Of a stretch of 64,000 nt of DNA, positions 10,987 through 19,957 are shown piece by piece. Under the pieces are notes generated by a model. It saw nothing but the letters and a program-made list of their open reading frames with translations, did no database searches and was not told where the DNA came from. The position numbers and the translations under genes are program-made. The stretch is from an uncultured SAR86 cluster bacterium (GTDB lineage: Bacteria > Pseudomonadota > Gammaproteobacteria > Magnimaribacterales > D2472): positions 1-64,000 of the forward strand of contig CABXVU010000007.1 of NCBI GenBank assembly GCA_902515775.1. The letters are read 5' to 3'. How positions within the stretch are numbered: the stretch's first letter is position 1; each line of letters starts with the position of its first letter.

Positions 10987-11421
10987 ATGAAAAAAAACAA
11001 AGCCTCTACTCCATGCCTTGGGATATGCTCAACCACCTATGGTGATAATGTTTGTAAAGGCTGTAAGCGCTTTGTTCATGAGATAATATTTTGGAATAAA
11101 TACGACATTGCTGAAAGAGAAATTATTAATACACGTCTTGAAACATTTAAATTAACTGTCCTAAAAGAAAGATTTTCTGTTACTGATTCTGATTTGTTGG
11201 CAGCTCGTCTAAAAGATAAAGGAATTAATTTTAATGATTCATTAGATCCTATGACTTGGATATTTGATCTTTTAAGAGCCGCTGGTACTCAAGAGTTAGA
11301 CTTGAATAAATTTGGAATCATTTGTCATTCTAGCTCCAGTCTTCCTGAGCTTAAAGATCAAATTTTTAATGAGTTTCTTGAGCTTTCTGAGGTTCATTAT
11401 CTAAGATATTTTTCTATTTAG
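10987..11421 (+). CDS. DUF1289 domain protein
   Basis: The 144-residue protein starts with the DUF1289 pattern: four cysteines C10, C14, C23, C26 (PCLGIC...CKGC) followed by a WNKYDIAEREII helix. Such proteins are small, probably metal-binding, and of unknown function. The C-terminal ~90 residues are not part of the common short DUF1289 proteins, and I do not recognise them. The end overlaps the convergent umuC by 8 bases. Confidence 0.65.
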   Translation: MKKNKASTPCLGICSTTYGDNVCKGCKRFVHEIIFWNKYDIAEREIINTRLETFKLTVLKERFSVTDSDLLAARLKDKGINFNDSLDPMTWIFDLLRAAGTQELDLNKFGIICHSSSSLPELKDQIFNEFLELSEVHYLRYFSI

Positions 11422-12682
11422 TTGTTGGCAATTCCCACCAATTTGTTGTGTATTTAGGTGAAACCATACTTTTTTGTATTGGTGATAATCCTGCAGGATG
11501 TTGAGCTGCATAATAAATCTGTGTTTGATTGCTATTGAGGGCATCTATAGCCTCCATTAGGTTTGTATTTTGTTTTAAACTCTGTTGATCTTTTGATTGA
11601 AAAAGAGATTGCTGTATAAAAGTTGGATGCGAAAAATGACTTAGTAATATTCCTGCTTTTGAGTATGGATAACCTTCTTTGAATATTTTAGCTAATATTT
11701 TTTTTGAACCCATCAAAATGCTCCTTGTATCATCCATGGGATAAGGAAATTGAAAACTACTAAACCCTCGATGTTGCGGTCGTTTATTAAATCTGCTGGT
11801 TGAAATAAATACTGAAACTTGAGAGCACTTTTGTTTTTCATGTCTTAACTTTTCTGCTGCTCGTACTGCAAAATTACTAATCAATGGCTTGAGCACCTCT
11901 AAATTCTCAATCTTGCCCCTGAAACTTCGACTTACAACAATTTGTTTTTTTGGATCAGCATGATCCTCTATCTGAATACATGATTCTCCTCTCAACTCTC
12001 TAACTGTGCGTTCCAAAACAACGCTAAATTTTTTTCGAATTAATCTAATGTCTGTTTGCATTAGTTCATAGGCCGAATATATACCCATCTGATTTAGTTG
12101 CCTGGAGAGATTGTTACCAATTCCCCAAATCTCTCTAATAGGTAGTGTTTTAAGAATATGAGCAATATCCTTTTGATTATTGAGGCAGCAGACACCCATG
12201 CCACCATTTGCATGTTTTGCGACATGGCTTGCAACCTTGGTAAGAGTTTTTGTTGGCGCAATTCCAATACGTACGGGTATGCCAACCCATTGCCGTATAG
12301 TATTGCGACAGTAAATACCAAATTCATATGCTTGATTCTTATTTTGTATATGCTGCAGATCCAAAAATGCTTCATCGATGCTATAAATCTCCATTTTTTT
12401 TACCATTCCATCCAGAATATTCATTACTCTTTTTGAGAGATCTCCATATAGTGCAAAGTTGGATGAAAAAACTTTGCCTCCTTGAGTTAAGTATGCCTTT
12501 TTAACCTTAAACCAGGGGACACCCATTTTGATTCCCATGGCTTTGGCTTCTTTACTTCTCGCGATGACGCATCCATCATTATTGGACAACACGACAATAG
12601 GCACTTTCTTTAAATCTGGTCGAAATACTCTTTCGCATGAAGCATAAAAGTTATCGCAATCTACTAATGCTAAAAATTTCAT
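11414..12682 (-). CDS. umuC: DNA polymerase V catalytic subunit UmuC
   Basis: The 422-residue Y-family polymerase carries the metal-binding motif LALVDCDNFYASCERVF (D8) and the catalytic SIDEAFLDL (D103/E104), followed by the thumb helix-hairpin-helix, little-finger region and a UmuC-type C-terminus. With UmuD' it would perform error-prone translesion synthesis. It begins 4 bases inside the umuD end and so shares the SOS promoter upstream of umuD. Confidence 0.95.
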   Translation of the reverse strand: MKFLALVDCDNFYASCERVFRPDLKKVPIVVLSNNDGCVIARSKEAKAMGIKMGVPWFKVKKAYLTQGGKVFSSNFALYGDLSKRVMNILDGMVKKMEIYSIDEAFLDLQHIQNKNQAYEFGIYCRNTIRQWVGIPVRIGIAPTKTLTKVASHVAKHANGGMGVCCLNNQKDIAHILKTLPIREIWGIGNNLSRQLNQMGIYSAYELMQTDIRLIRKKFSVVLERTVRELRGESCIQIEDHADPKKQIVVSRSFRGKIENLEVLKPLISNFAVRAAEKLRHEKQKCSQVSVFISTSRFNKRPQHRGFSSFQFPYPMDDTRSILMGSKKILAKIFKEGYPYSKAGILLSHFSHPTFIQQSLFQSKDQQSLKQNTNLMEAIDALNSNQTQIYYAAQHPAGLSPIQKSMVSPKYTTNWWELPTTK

Positions 12683-13110
12683 TCAAATTTATTAATGGCA
12701 GCAGTTACCGTTCCCATGATATCTAAATCTTGACCGTGCTGAATGTAAATTGGTTCATATTTAGGATTCTCTGGTAGTAAACATAGCCGAGGTTTGAGTT
12801 GCAGTCGTTTACAAACAAAATCACCATCTAAAGATGCAACTACAATACTGCCGTGCTTTGGTTTAAGACTACGATCCACTATCAAGATAGCTTGATCAGC
12901 AATATTTGCATTGAGCATTGAATCTCCAGAAACTCTCACTAAAAAAGTTGCTGCTCCATTTTTGATGAGATATTTATTAAGATCGATTGGACTTTCTAGG
13001 TAATCATTTGCTGGACTTGGAAAGCCCACAGAAACTGGCTCTACAAAAAATTTTGTAAAACTTGCAGGCAGATCATTTGCCGATATTAAACCGAGATAAT
13101 TAACAGTCAT
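12679..13110 (-). CDS. umuD: UmuD, LexA-like self-cleaving subunit of Pol V
   Basis: The 143-residue S24-family protein has the serine nucleophile in SGDSM (S64) and the general-base lysine in FVCKRL (K101). RecA* stimulates self-cleavage to UmuD', activating UmuC. The expected cleavage region is SVGFPSPANDYLE, so the scissile pair would be Val28-Gly29 rather than the Cys-Gly of E. coli UmuD or Ala-Gly of LexA. It is translationally coupled to umuC and sits 12 bases after a LexA operator. Confidence 0.93.
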   Translation of the reverse strand: MTVNYLGLISANDLPASFTKFFVEPVSVGFPSPANDYLESPIDLNKYLIKNGAATFLVRVSGDSMLNANIADQAILIVDRSLKPKHGSIVVASLDGDFVCKRLQLKPRLCLLPENPKYEPIYIQHGQDLDIMGTVTAAINKFE

Positions 13111-13122
13111 GGGATTTTAAAA

Positions 13123-13142
13123 TACTGTATATTTATACAGTA
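13123..13142 (-). promoter_or_regulatory. LexA (SOS) operator of umuDC
   Basis: TACTGTATATTTATACAGTA is a near-perfect palindrome with both CTGT/ACAG half sites and the spacing of the gammaproteobacterial LexA box (consensus TACTGTATATATATACAGTA). It lies just upstream of the umuD start codon, so LexA bound here would block transcription of umuDC until DNA damage. Confidence 0.92.
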
Positions 13143-13165
13143 TTATTCGTTAATAAACAATAGTT

Positions 13166-13876
13166 TTATAACTTAAACTCTCTCAAATCTTGTTGCTGAT
13201 CATCAAGAAAAAAACACCAGCCAGTTTTATGCCAGTCGCCTAAAACAACTCGAGTGCCAGTATCAGATTGATGGATTTTTGGCCTGTGAGTGTGACCATG
13301 GATAAGTAAATCTGTGTGATGCTCTTCAAAAAACTGATCAATGGCCTTAGAGGTAACATCCATGATATTTATATCTTTATCATTACTGGAAGATTCACTG
13401 ACGTCACGCATGTTTGATGCAATTTTCAGGCGCTCATCTAATGATTTCTCTAAGAATTTATCTTTCCATTGTTTAGATCTAACTTCTTTTTTAAATTCAA
13501 TATATTTCAAATCGTTGGTGCAGAAGTCATCTCCATGCGAAAGAGCAATTTTTAAATCAAAGAAATTCATGAAAAATGGATCAGGAAGTATTTTAAGATT
13601 AGATTTTTTTGCAAATTCTTGATCGCAAAGAAAATCCCTGTTGCCATGAATAAAAAAGACTTCTAAGCCATTGCAGGTTGAATGATTAATATTTTGCATA
13701 ACGTTGGTGGCAAGCTCAGAGTTATCGTCATCTCCAATCCAAGCTTCAAAAAGATCACCTAATATGTATAAATGTGATAGCTCCTGGGCAGCATTATCTA
13801 AGAAATTAAAAAAGCCCTCCGTTACAGAGGGCATATTTTCAGATAAATGAAGATCAGATATAAATCCTAACTTCAT
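13166..13876 (-). CDS. lpxH: UDP-2,3-diacylglucosamine diphosphatase
   Basis: The 236-residue calcineurin-like phosphoesterase carries DLHLSE (first metal motif), GDLFEAWIGDD, GNRDF, SHGDDFCTND and HGHTHRP. This matches LpxH, which hydrolyses UDP-2,3-diacylglucosamine to lipid X in lipid A synthesis at the inner membrane. It overlaps the upstream cyclophilin gene by 4 bases, a common cysS / ppiB / lpxH neighbourhood in gammaproteobacteria. Confidence 0.93.
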   Translation of the reverse strand: MKLGFISDLHLSENMPSVTEGFFNFLDNAAQELSHLYILGDLFEAWIGDDDNSELATNVMQNINHSTCNGLEVFFIHGNRDFLCDQEFAKKSNLKILPDPFFMNFFDLKIALSHGDDFCTNDLKYIEFKKEVRSKQWKDKFLEKSLDERLKIASNMRDVSESSSNDKDINIMDVTSKAIDQFFEEHHTDLLIHGHTHRPKIHQSDTGTRVVLGDWHKTGWCFFLDDQQQDLREFKL

Positions 13877-14493
13877 TCACTCACTGTAACTGAATTAATA
13901 ATTGTTGGTTCAAGAGGAGCATCAGCATAACCCCCAACATTAGAGGTTATACTCAGAGCAATCTGATCTACAACGTCCATTCCATCAATAACAGAGCCAA
14001 ATACTGCATAGCCCCAGCCTTGAGAGGTTTCAGCTGTATGATTTAGAAAGTCGTTATCTTTATGGTTAATGAAAAATTGGCCGGTTGCAGAATGAGGATC
14101 CATGGTTCTAGCCATCGCAATTGAGCCACGGTCATTCTTTAACCCATTATTAGCCTCATTTTGAATAGGAGCAGTGTTGGTTGGCTTGGGGGCCATATTT
14201 TCATCAAGACCGCCGCCCTGAACCATAAACCCTTCGATAATTCTGTGAAAAATAGTACCAGTGTAATAACCATCTTCGGCTAACTTTAGAAAGTTTGCCA
14301 CAGTTATGGGTGCATTGTTTGCATCAAGTTCTAAGTGGATGTCTCCGGCTGAAGTAGAAATAGTAACAAGTGACATTTGATCCTCCTCTGGATAATATTC
14401 ATTTTGATCATTTTGATCAGTAGGTGATAGGAAGAGGATTAATGCAACAATGGTTACAATAGTAATTAAAGCAGTAATTTGTATTTTTGACAT
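13873..14493 (-). CDS. Cyclophilin-type peptidyl-prolyl cis-trans isomerase, membrane-anchored
   Basis: The 206-residue protein has a hydrophobic N-terminal helix (about residues 5-24) acting as signal or anchor, then a cyclophilin domain (about 40-204). Motifs include FHRIIEGFMVQGGG, MARTMDPHSATGQFFIN and GYAVFGSVIDGMDVVDQI. It would assist folding of exported proteins at proline bonds. It is divergent from cysS, with about 60 bases between them, and translationally coupled to lpxH. Confidence 0.88.
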   Translation of the reverse strand: MSKIQITALITIVTIVALILFLSPTDQNDQNEYYPEEDQMSLVTISTSAGDIHLELDANNAPITVANFLKLAEDGYYTGTIFHRIIEGFMVQGGGLDENMAPKPTNTAPIQNEANNGLKNDRGSIAMARTMDPHSATGQFFINHKDNDFLNHTAETSQGWGYAVFGSVIDGMDVVDQIALSITSNVGGYADAPLEPTIINSVTVSE

Positions 14494-14554
14494 TAATAAA
14501 ACCTACATTCCAGTTAAGTTCTCTATAATAAGTGATTCATATATCAAATAACAG

Positions 14555-15925
14555 ATGACAATTAAGTTTTATAACTCCTTGACCAATCAGAAGGAAGATT
14601 TTGTTCCCATCCGTGAGGATGAGGTTGGGATGTATGTTTGTGGAATGACTGTTTATGATAACTGTCACTTAGGTCATGCAAGGGCGATGATGGCTTTTGA
14701 CATAGTTGCACGTTATCTTCGATATCAAGGTTATAAAGTAAATTTTATTCGTAACATCACTGATATAGATGACAAGATCATTGAAAGAGCTTATGAAAAT
14801 AAAGAGAAGATTGAGGATCTAACATCAAGAACAATAGCCAGTATGCAAGAAGATTTTCTTAAACTTGGATTAGAGTCACCAAATAAAGAACCACGAGCTA
14901 CTGATCACATTGAAGGCATGATAAAAATGATTACTGATTTGATTGACAAAGGAAATGCTTATCATTCAAAGAGCGGGGATGTTTTTTTTTCAGTACGAAC
15001 ATTCCCTGAGTATGGAAAATTATCAAACAAAGATATTGATGAATTGAATCCTGGTTCGCGAATTGAAGAGGATGAATCAAAGGAAGATCCTTTAGACTTT
15101 GTACTTTGGAAAAGTGCTAAGCCAAATGAGCCATCATGGGAATCTCCATGGGGTCCAGGAAGACCGGGATGGCATATTGAATGTTCGGTGATGTCACTAG
15201 AAAATTTAGGTGAGCATTTTGACATTCATGGTGGAGGTCCAGATTTATTATTTCCGCATCATGAGAATGAGATTGCTCAATCTGAGTGTGCATCAAATTG
15301 CAAGCTTGCAAATTATTGGATGCATTCAGGTTTATTAAAAATTAATGGTGAGAAAATGTCTAAATCTTTAGGTAACTTTGCAATGTTAAAAGATTTATTC
15401 AATTCTTATCATCCAGAAGTTATTCGTTACTATCTAATTTCTAGTCACTATAGAAGTGCTTTAAATTTTGATAACGAGTCATTAGGTCAAGCACGATCAG
15501 CTCTCACAAGACTTTATCAAGCTTTATCGCTTGCATCGTCAAATGAGTCAGATATAGATGGTGATAGCGTTAAAGAATTTGTCGACTCAATGAATGACGA
15601 TTTAAATACTCCTGAAGCACTTAGTACTTTATTTAGATTGGCAAGGTTAATTAACAGCAGTACAGATGTTCAAGACAGAACTAAGTATTCATCTACCATG
15701 AAAAAATTGGGTGGGGTTCTTGGTCTTTTAAATGAAAGCCCAGATGTTTTCTTTCAATATGGTGCAAGCTTGTCTGATGAGGAAATAGAGGCTCAAATAA
15801 AAGAAAGAAACATAGCAAGAAAGGCTAAAGATTTTAAAAGAGCTGATCAAATAAGAGATGATTTAGTAGCTAAAGGTATTTTACTTGACGATTCCAGTGA
15901 CCGAACTACCTGGAAGAAATCTTAA
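14555..15925 (+). CDS. cysS: Cysteinyl-tRNA synthetase
   Basis: The 456-residue class I synthetase has the zinc cysteine C29 (VCGMTVYD), the HIGH-like HLGH (38-41), the zinc-ligand region PGWHIECSVM and the KMSKS loop (GEKMSKSLGN, about residue 266). Length is normal. The stop codon interlocks with that of the convergent SDR gene. Confidence 0.97.
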   Translation: MTIKFYNSLTNQKEDFVPIREDEVGMYVCGMTVYDNCHLGHARAMMAFDIVARYLRYQGYKVNFIRNITDIDDKIIERAYENKEKIEDLTSRTIASMQEDFLKLGLESPNKEPRATDHIEGMIKMITDLIDKGNAYHSKSGDVFFSVRTFPEYGKLSNKDIDELNPGSRIEEDESKEDPLDFVLWKSAKPNEPSWESPWGPGRPGWHIECSVMSLENLGEHFDIHGGGPDLLFPHHENEIAQSECASNCKLANYWMHSGLLKINGEKMSKSLGNFAMLKDLFNSYHPEVIRYYLISSHYRSALNFDNESLGQARSALTRLYQALSLASSNESDIDGDSVKEFVDSMNDDLNTPEALSTLFRLARLINSSTDVQDRTKYSSTMKKLGGVLGLLNESPDVFFQYGASLSDEEIEAQIKERNIARKAKDFKRADQIRDDLVAKGILLDDSSDRTTWKKS

Positions 15926-16791
15926 TCGTCATCTTGTAAGTCTGTAATTATAGATTCAATACCTGTTGAGCCCATATTCATTCCAACAACTTTTTCTATT
16001 CCCATTTTTGCATAATGCTCAGCTGCATCCACCATTAATCCAGAATTATCAAGCGTGAGGCCGCCATCAACGCACAGATTAATTCCTGTAATGAATCTTG
16101 ATTCATCTGATGCAAGGAACAAGGCTGAATATGCTATATCAATTGGCATCCCAAAATCTTTAATGGGTTGCTCAAGTTTGCTATCTTCAATCGCAGTTGC
16201 CAATAAAGGAGTGTTTATTGTTCCAGGTGAAATTGCATTAACTCTAATTTTAAATTCGCCTAGCTCAATAGCAGCATTTTTGCAAAAGTTTATAACTCCT
16301 GCTTTGGCAGCAGAATAAGCAAGCGGACCAGATCCACCTCCCATCCCTGCAATTGATGCAGTGTTAATAATAGATCCGCCTGAGGAATTTTTTTTCATGA
16401 CTCTAGCAGCATATTTTGAGCCGAGAAAAACTGACTTTAAAAGTATTTGAAAAGATTTGTCCCACTCGTCTGCATCAATGTGCGTAATAGGACCAACTGC
16501 ACCGCCAATGCCTGCATTATTAAAAAGTATGTCTAGACTGCCAAAATTGTCAACTGCTTGGTCAATCATACTTTTTATATTATCTTCTGATGAAACATCA
16601 GTTAATGAAATGCATGCATCTGAATCTAGTTTTTTTTGTTTTATGATTTCAAAAGTCTCTTCGAGAGTCTCTTGATTAATATCTGCTAATAAAACCTTAG
16701 CACCATTTTCTAAAAACAATAATGCAGTTTCTTTGCCAATACCACTTCCAGCACCTGTTATTACTGCAACCTTATTTTGTAATCTTTTCAT
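15922..16791 (-). CDS. SDR-family oxidoreductase
   Basis: The 289-residue classical short-chain dehydrogenase has the cofactor motif TGAGSGIGKE (residues ~12-21), NNAG, catalytic Ser (NTASIAG), YSAAK and the VDGG end motif. An acidic residue (LLADIN) after the second strand suggests NAD preference. There is an ~35-residue tail after VDGG. Substrate is unknown; similar SDRs act on hydroxysteroids or 3-hydroxyacyl chains, but this gene is far from the steroid locus and has its own promoter region. Confidence 0.75.
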   Translation of the reverse strand: MKRLQNKVAVITGAGSGIGKETALLFLENGAKVLLADINQETLEETFEIIKQKKLDSDACISLTDVSSEDNIKSMIDQAVDNFGSLDILFNNAGIGGAVGPITHIDADEWDKSFQILLKSVFLGSKYAARVMKKNSSGGSIINTASIAGMGGGSGPLAYSAAKAGVINFCKNAAIELGEFKIRVNAISPGTINTPLLATAIEDSKLEQPIKDFGMPIDIAYSALFLASDESRFITGINLCVDGGLTLDNSGLMVDAAEHYAKMGIEKVVGMNMGSTGIESIITDLQDDD

Positions 16792-16912
16792 TAAATAATT
16801 ATTACTGAAACCTTATAAAAAGAAAAATAAAGTTTTCAAAGATTTAACTTTTATTCACATGAATGTAATTAAATTGATTCAAACTTTGTATTTAATAATT
16901 TCTATATTAGCC

Positions 16913-16925
16913 TATAATCATTATT
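16913..16925 (+). promoter_or_regulatory. Fur-like palindrome overlapping a TATAAT -10 box
   Basis: TATAATCATTATT contains the palindrome ATAAT-C-ATTAT and matches the central 6-1-6 Fur pattern GATAATCATTATC in 11 of 13 positions. Its left half is also a perfect -10 hexamer (TATAAT, 16913-16918). No good -35 is visible at 17 bases. The outer Fur repeat (TTAGCC) is poor. AT-rich DNA gives such palindromes by chance, so support comes mainly from what follows it. Confidence 0.45.
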
Positions 16926-17017
16926 CCCCAAGATGATTTTTCTCTCCCTGGTTAATTCTTGGTAGGGCGCCGTATTGGTGCCTTACTTTTCTGCCTAATT
17001 TTAAGCAGATGCTTTTT
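16925..17017 (+). ncRNA. Candidate iron-responsive small RNA (RyhB/PrrF-like in design)
   Basis: Downstream of the TATAAT/Fur-like box lies about 93 bases that fold into three consecutive hairpins. Stem 1 is CCAAGA (16928-16933) with TCTTGG (16957-16962). Stem 2 is TAGGGCGCC (16963-16971) with GGTGCCTTA (16977-16985) around the loop GTATT. Stem 3 is TCTGC with GCAGA followed by a T run. The 23-base loop of stem 1 contains CTCTCCCTGG (16942-16951), a C-rich anti-Shine-Dalgarno seed. The last nine bases of that seed are perfectly complementary to the acnB ribosome-binding site. No long reading frame is present. I match it to no known RNA family by sequence; identity as an sRNA is inference. Confidence 0.5.
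16990..17017 (+). terminator. Rho-independent terminator-like hairpin
   Basis: TCTGC and GCAGA pair around a 10-base loop and are followed by TGCTTTTT. The stem is short (5 bp), but the T run directly follows, and it lies at the expected 3' end of the candidate small RNA, before the antisense tRNA-Asn gene. Confidence 0.45.
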
Positions 17018-17065
17018 ATGCATGTCTAATTTAAATATATTAAAATTGAAGATTATATAAAAGAA

Positions 17066-17140
17066 TGGCTCCCTGACGTGGGATCGAACCACGGACCAAT
17101 TGATTAACAGTCAACTGCTCTACCGCTGAGCTATCAGGGA
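17066..17140 (-). tRNA. tRNA-Asn (GUU)
   Basis: The minus strand gives a full cloverleaf: acceptor TCCCTGA/TCAGGGA, D arm GCTCAGCGGTAGAGC, anticodon stem TTGA/TCAA around loop CTGTTAA (anticodon GTT), T arm GTGGTTCGATCCCAC, discriminator G and an encoded CCA. A minus-strand TATAAT (17157-17152) sits at promoter distance upstream. Confidence 0.97.
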
Positions 17141-17151
17141 ACAAGTTGAGA

Positions 17152-17157
17152 ATTATA
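17152..17157 (-). promoter_or_regulatory. -10 box for tRNA-Asn
   Basis: TATAAT reads on the minus strand 12-17 bases before the mature tRNA 5' end. The -35 candidate (TTGTTT, 17182-17177) is weak and spaced about 19 bases away. The site lies within the short gap to the divergent uvrB. Confidence 0.4.
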
Positions 17158-17186
17158 AATTAAAATTCGAAAAGTAAAACAAGATA

Positions 17187-19196
17187 ATGACAAAAAATTT
17201 GACAGTTACATCTCCATTTGAACCTGCTGGCAGCCAGCCAAAAGCAATTGAAACTTTGGTAAATGGTTTAAATGATGGATTGTTGCATCAAGTTTTACTT
17301 GGCGTAACTGGATCTGGTAAAACTTACACTATGGCAAAAATTATTGAATCAACTCAAAGGCCTGCAGTGGTTATGGCGCCAAATAAAACATTAGCAGCTC
17401 AATTATATGGAGAGCTAAGGGATTTTTTCCCAAAAAATTCTGTTGAATATTTTGTGTCTTACTATGATTACTATCAACCTGAAGCATATGTGCCCACCTC
17501 TGATACCTACATTGCAAAAGATGCCTCTGTTAATGAGCATATTGAGCAAATGCGACTTTCTGCAACAAAAGCTTTATTAGAAAGAAATGACACAATTGTT
17601 GTTGCTACTGTATCAGCTATATATGGATTGGGAGCTCCTGAATCATATCTCAATATGATTCTGCATTTAGACAGAGGCGAGACAATAGATCAAAGAACAA
17701 TTCTGCGTCGTTTATCCTCAATGCAATATACTCGAAATGACATCGATTTTAGACGTGCAACTTTTAGAGTCAGAGGAGATGTTATTGATATCTATCCAGC
17801 GGATTCAGAAAGAGATGCTCTACGGATTGAATTATTTGGAGATGAGGTGGAACGACTTTTGTGGATAGATCCATTAACTGGAGAGGTAATTAACGAAACT
17901 CCTCGAGCAACTATTTATCCCAAAACTCACTATGTGACCCCTAAAGAAACTGTTCTAGATTGTCTTAAAACCGTTCGTGAGGAACTAAAAGAAAGAATTA
18001 AGTATTTACAGGACAATAATAAATTGGTTGAAGCTCAAAGACTTCAAGAGAGAACAACTTACGACTTAGAGATGATGCAGGAACTTGGATATTGCCAAGG
18101 TATAGAAAATTATTCTCGTTATCTTTCTGGTCGTAATCCAGGGGAGCCACCTCCATGTCTTTTTGACTATTTACCTAAAAATGCAATTGTTTTTATGGAT
18201 GAGTCTCATGTATCAGTTCCTCAGATCGGAGGTATGTATAAAGGTGATCGATCGCGAAAAGAAACCCTTGTCGATTATGGATTTAGATTACCATCTGCAC
18301 TGGATAATCGTCCATTAAGGTTTGAAGAATGGGAGGATGTTACTCCTCAAAAGATTTATGTATCTGCTACTCCGGGAAAATATGAGTTAGAGCATTGCGA
18401 TAATGTTGCAGAATTGCTTGTTAGACCCACAGGGTTAATTGATCCGGAGATTGAAGTAAGACCAGCTACTTCTCAAATCGATGATGTCATTGGTGAGTGT
18501 AATGAGAGAGCAGCGTTAAAAGAAAGAGTGCTCATAACAACTCTTACAAAGCGCATGGCTGAAGATTTAACAGATTACTTAGAAGAAAATGGAATTAGAA
18601 CTCGTTATATGCATTCTGATATAGATACAGTGGAAAGAACTGAGATTATTAGAGATCTTAGACTGGGACATTTTGATGTTTTGGTAGGTATTAATTTATT
18701 AAGAGAGGGCCTAGATATTCCTGAGGTTAGTTTAGTTGCAATTTTAGATGCAGATAAAGAGGGCTTTTTAAGGTCAGAAGTTACACTTATTCAAACAGTT
18801 GGAAGGGCAGCAAGAAATATTCGAGGTAAGGCAATTATGTATGCCGATAAAGTTACAGGTTCCATGCAAAGAGCAATGGATGAGATGTCACGAAGAAGGA
18901 GAATACAAGTTAAATTTAACAAAGATAACAGCATAATTCCAACAACAATTGTAAAAGATATTAAAGATGTTATGGAGGGAGCAAGAGTCACCAAGCAAGC
19001 TAAGAAAACTAAACCTCAGTATTTTGAAAAAGAACTACCTTTTAAAATTAATAATACATCACCCGATAAGATTTCAGAGTCAATTAACAAACTAGAAGAG
19101 CAGATGTACATTTATGCTAAAGAAACTGAATATGAGAAGGCTGCATTTTGCAGAGATCAAATTAAAAATCTAAAGTGGCAACTTCTCAATTCTTAA
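17187..19196 (+). CDS. uvrB: Excinuclease ABC subunit B
   Basis: The 669-residue UvrB is the damage-verification helicase of nucleotide excision repair. Seen are the Walker A loop ([12 protein letters not shown], about residue 40), the beta-hairpin region ([12 protein letters not shown]), the helicase DESH box (about 338), motifs V/VI ([26 protein letters not shown]) and a C-terminal UVR domain (about 630-665) that contacts UvrC. Length is normal. No SOS box is visible upstream. Confidence 0.97.
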   Translation: MTKNLTVTSPFEPAGSQPKAIETLVNGLNDGLLHQVLLGVTGSGKTYTMAKIIESTQRPAVVMAPNKTLAAQLYGELRDFFPKNSVEYFVSYYDYYQPEAYVPTSDTYIAKDASVNEHIEQMRLSATKALLERNDTIVVATVSAIYGLGAPESYLNMILHLDRGETIDQRTILRRLSSMQYTRNDIDFRRATFRVRGDVIDIYPADSERDALRIELFGDEVERLLWIDPLTGEVINETPRATIYPKTHYVTPKETVLDCLKTVREELKERIKYLQDNNKLVEAQRLQERTTYDLEMMQELGYCQGIENYSRYLSGRNPGEPPPCLFDYLPKNAIVFMDESHVSVPQIGGMYKGDRSRKETLVDYGFRLPSALDNRPLRFEEWEDVTPQKIYVSATPGKYELEHCDNVAELLVRPTGLIDPEIEVRPATSQIDDVIGECNERAALKERVLITTLTKRMAEDLTDYLEENGIRTRYMHSDIDTVERTEIIRDLRLGHFDVLVGINLLREGLDIPEVSLVAILDADKEGFLRSEVTLIQTVGRAARNIRGKAIMYADKVTGSMQRAMDEMSRRRRIQVKFNKDNSIIPTTIVKDIKDVMEGARVTKQAKKTKPQYFEKELPFKINNTSPDKISESINKLEEQMYIYAKETEYEKAAFCRDQIKNLKWQLLNS

Positions 19197-19198
19197 AT

Positions 19199-19891
19199 TT
19201 AGCTATCATTACAATCTTGAGCTAGCAAAAGATAATAATAGTCTCTAACTCTTTCAACAAAATCAACAGTTTGTTGACCTCTAGAATAGTTTTCTGAATC
19301 CATCGAGGTTTTCAAATTTAATAGATAGCCCTCCAAATCTAGCCATGTCACTTCAATAGGCTTTTTACCAATTGTGTTTATTGCATTGTTTATATTTGTG
19401 GTGCCCAAGTTATAGGAGGCTAATATGAATGCAATCTTGTCGCCCGAAGAAGTGCCATAGTTATTGTTAGATTTAAGATCTGCAATGTACTGAGCTCCTC
19501 CATGAATGCTTTGGATTGGATCTAATCGATTTGTAACACCTACTGAAGCTGCAGTGGGGAGTGTTAGCATCATCATACCTTTCACTTGCGTTGCTGATCG
19601 TGCTTTTGGATTCCATTGAGATTCTTGAAAAGCTACTGCAGCAAGAAGCTCCCATTCAACGCCGAATTTTTCCGCTGCATCATGAAAATCATCTTCATAT
19701 TTTTGGAATCTTGATTGCTTTAATTCATCAAATTTCTTTTTTTCAAAATCACTAAGCCTAGAGAATGAATATAGTTTTTCATTAATAATATTGCAATAGA
19801 CTGAAAGTGAAGTTTTCGAAGTATCTTTTGTGCAAGCATAAAAACCAAATATAAGGATAAAAAAAATTGAGTTTTTTGTAAGGAATTTCAC
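19199..19891 (-). CDS. mltF: Shortened MltF-like lytic transglycosylase
   Basis: The 230-residue protein has a hydrophobic N-terminus ending FGFYAC, a weak lipobox with C20. An SLT/MltF-type domain follows, with catalytic Glu90 in AVAFQESQWNPKARS, VKGMMMLTLPTA and ASYNLG. Full MltF (about 500 residues) has a periplasmic binding-protein domain before the SLT domain; here it is absent. The position divergent to purL is the conserved mltF site, so I call this a domain-reduced mltF ortholog. It would cleave glycan strands with 1,6-anhydro product formation. Confidence 0.75.
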   Translation of the reverse strand: MKFLTKNSIFFILIFGFYACTKDTSKTSLSVYCNIINEKLYSFSRLSDFEKKKFDELKQSRFQKYEDDFHDAAEKFGVEWELLAAVAFQESQWNPKARSATQVKGMMMLTLPTAASVGVTNRLDPIQSIHGGAQYIADLKSNNNYGTSSGDKIAFILASYNLGTTNINNAINTIGKKPIEVTWLDLEGYLLNLKTSMDSENYSRGQQTVDFVERVRDYYYLLLAQDCNDS

Positions 19892-19957
19892 TGTTTTTAT
19901 TTTTTTAATTTTAAAGACCCTTATAATTAATTATTACAATATTTTACTAGAGAGCTG

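Noticed and set aside
16800..17060. Riboswitch, 6S RNA, 4.5S RNA or tmRNA in the intergenic stretch
   Set aside because: None of the conserved cores I know for these RNAs (for example the SRP GGAAG/AGCAG loop, tmRNA tag and tRNA-like ends, TPP or cobalamin boxes) is present. The next + strand gene, uvrB, lies beyond an antisense tRNA.
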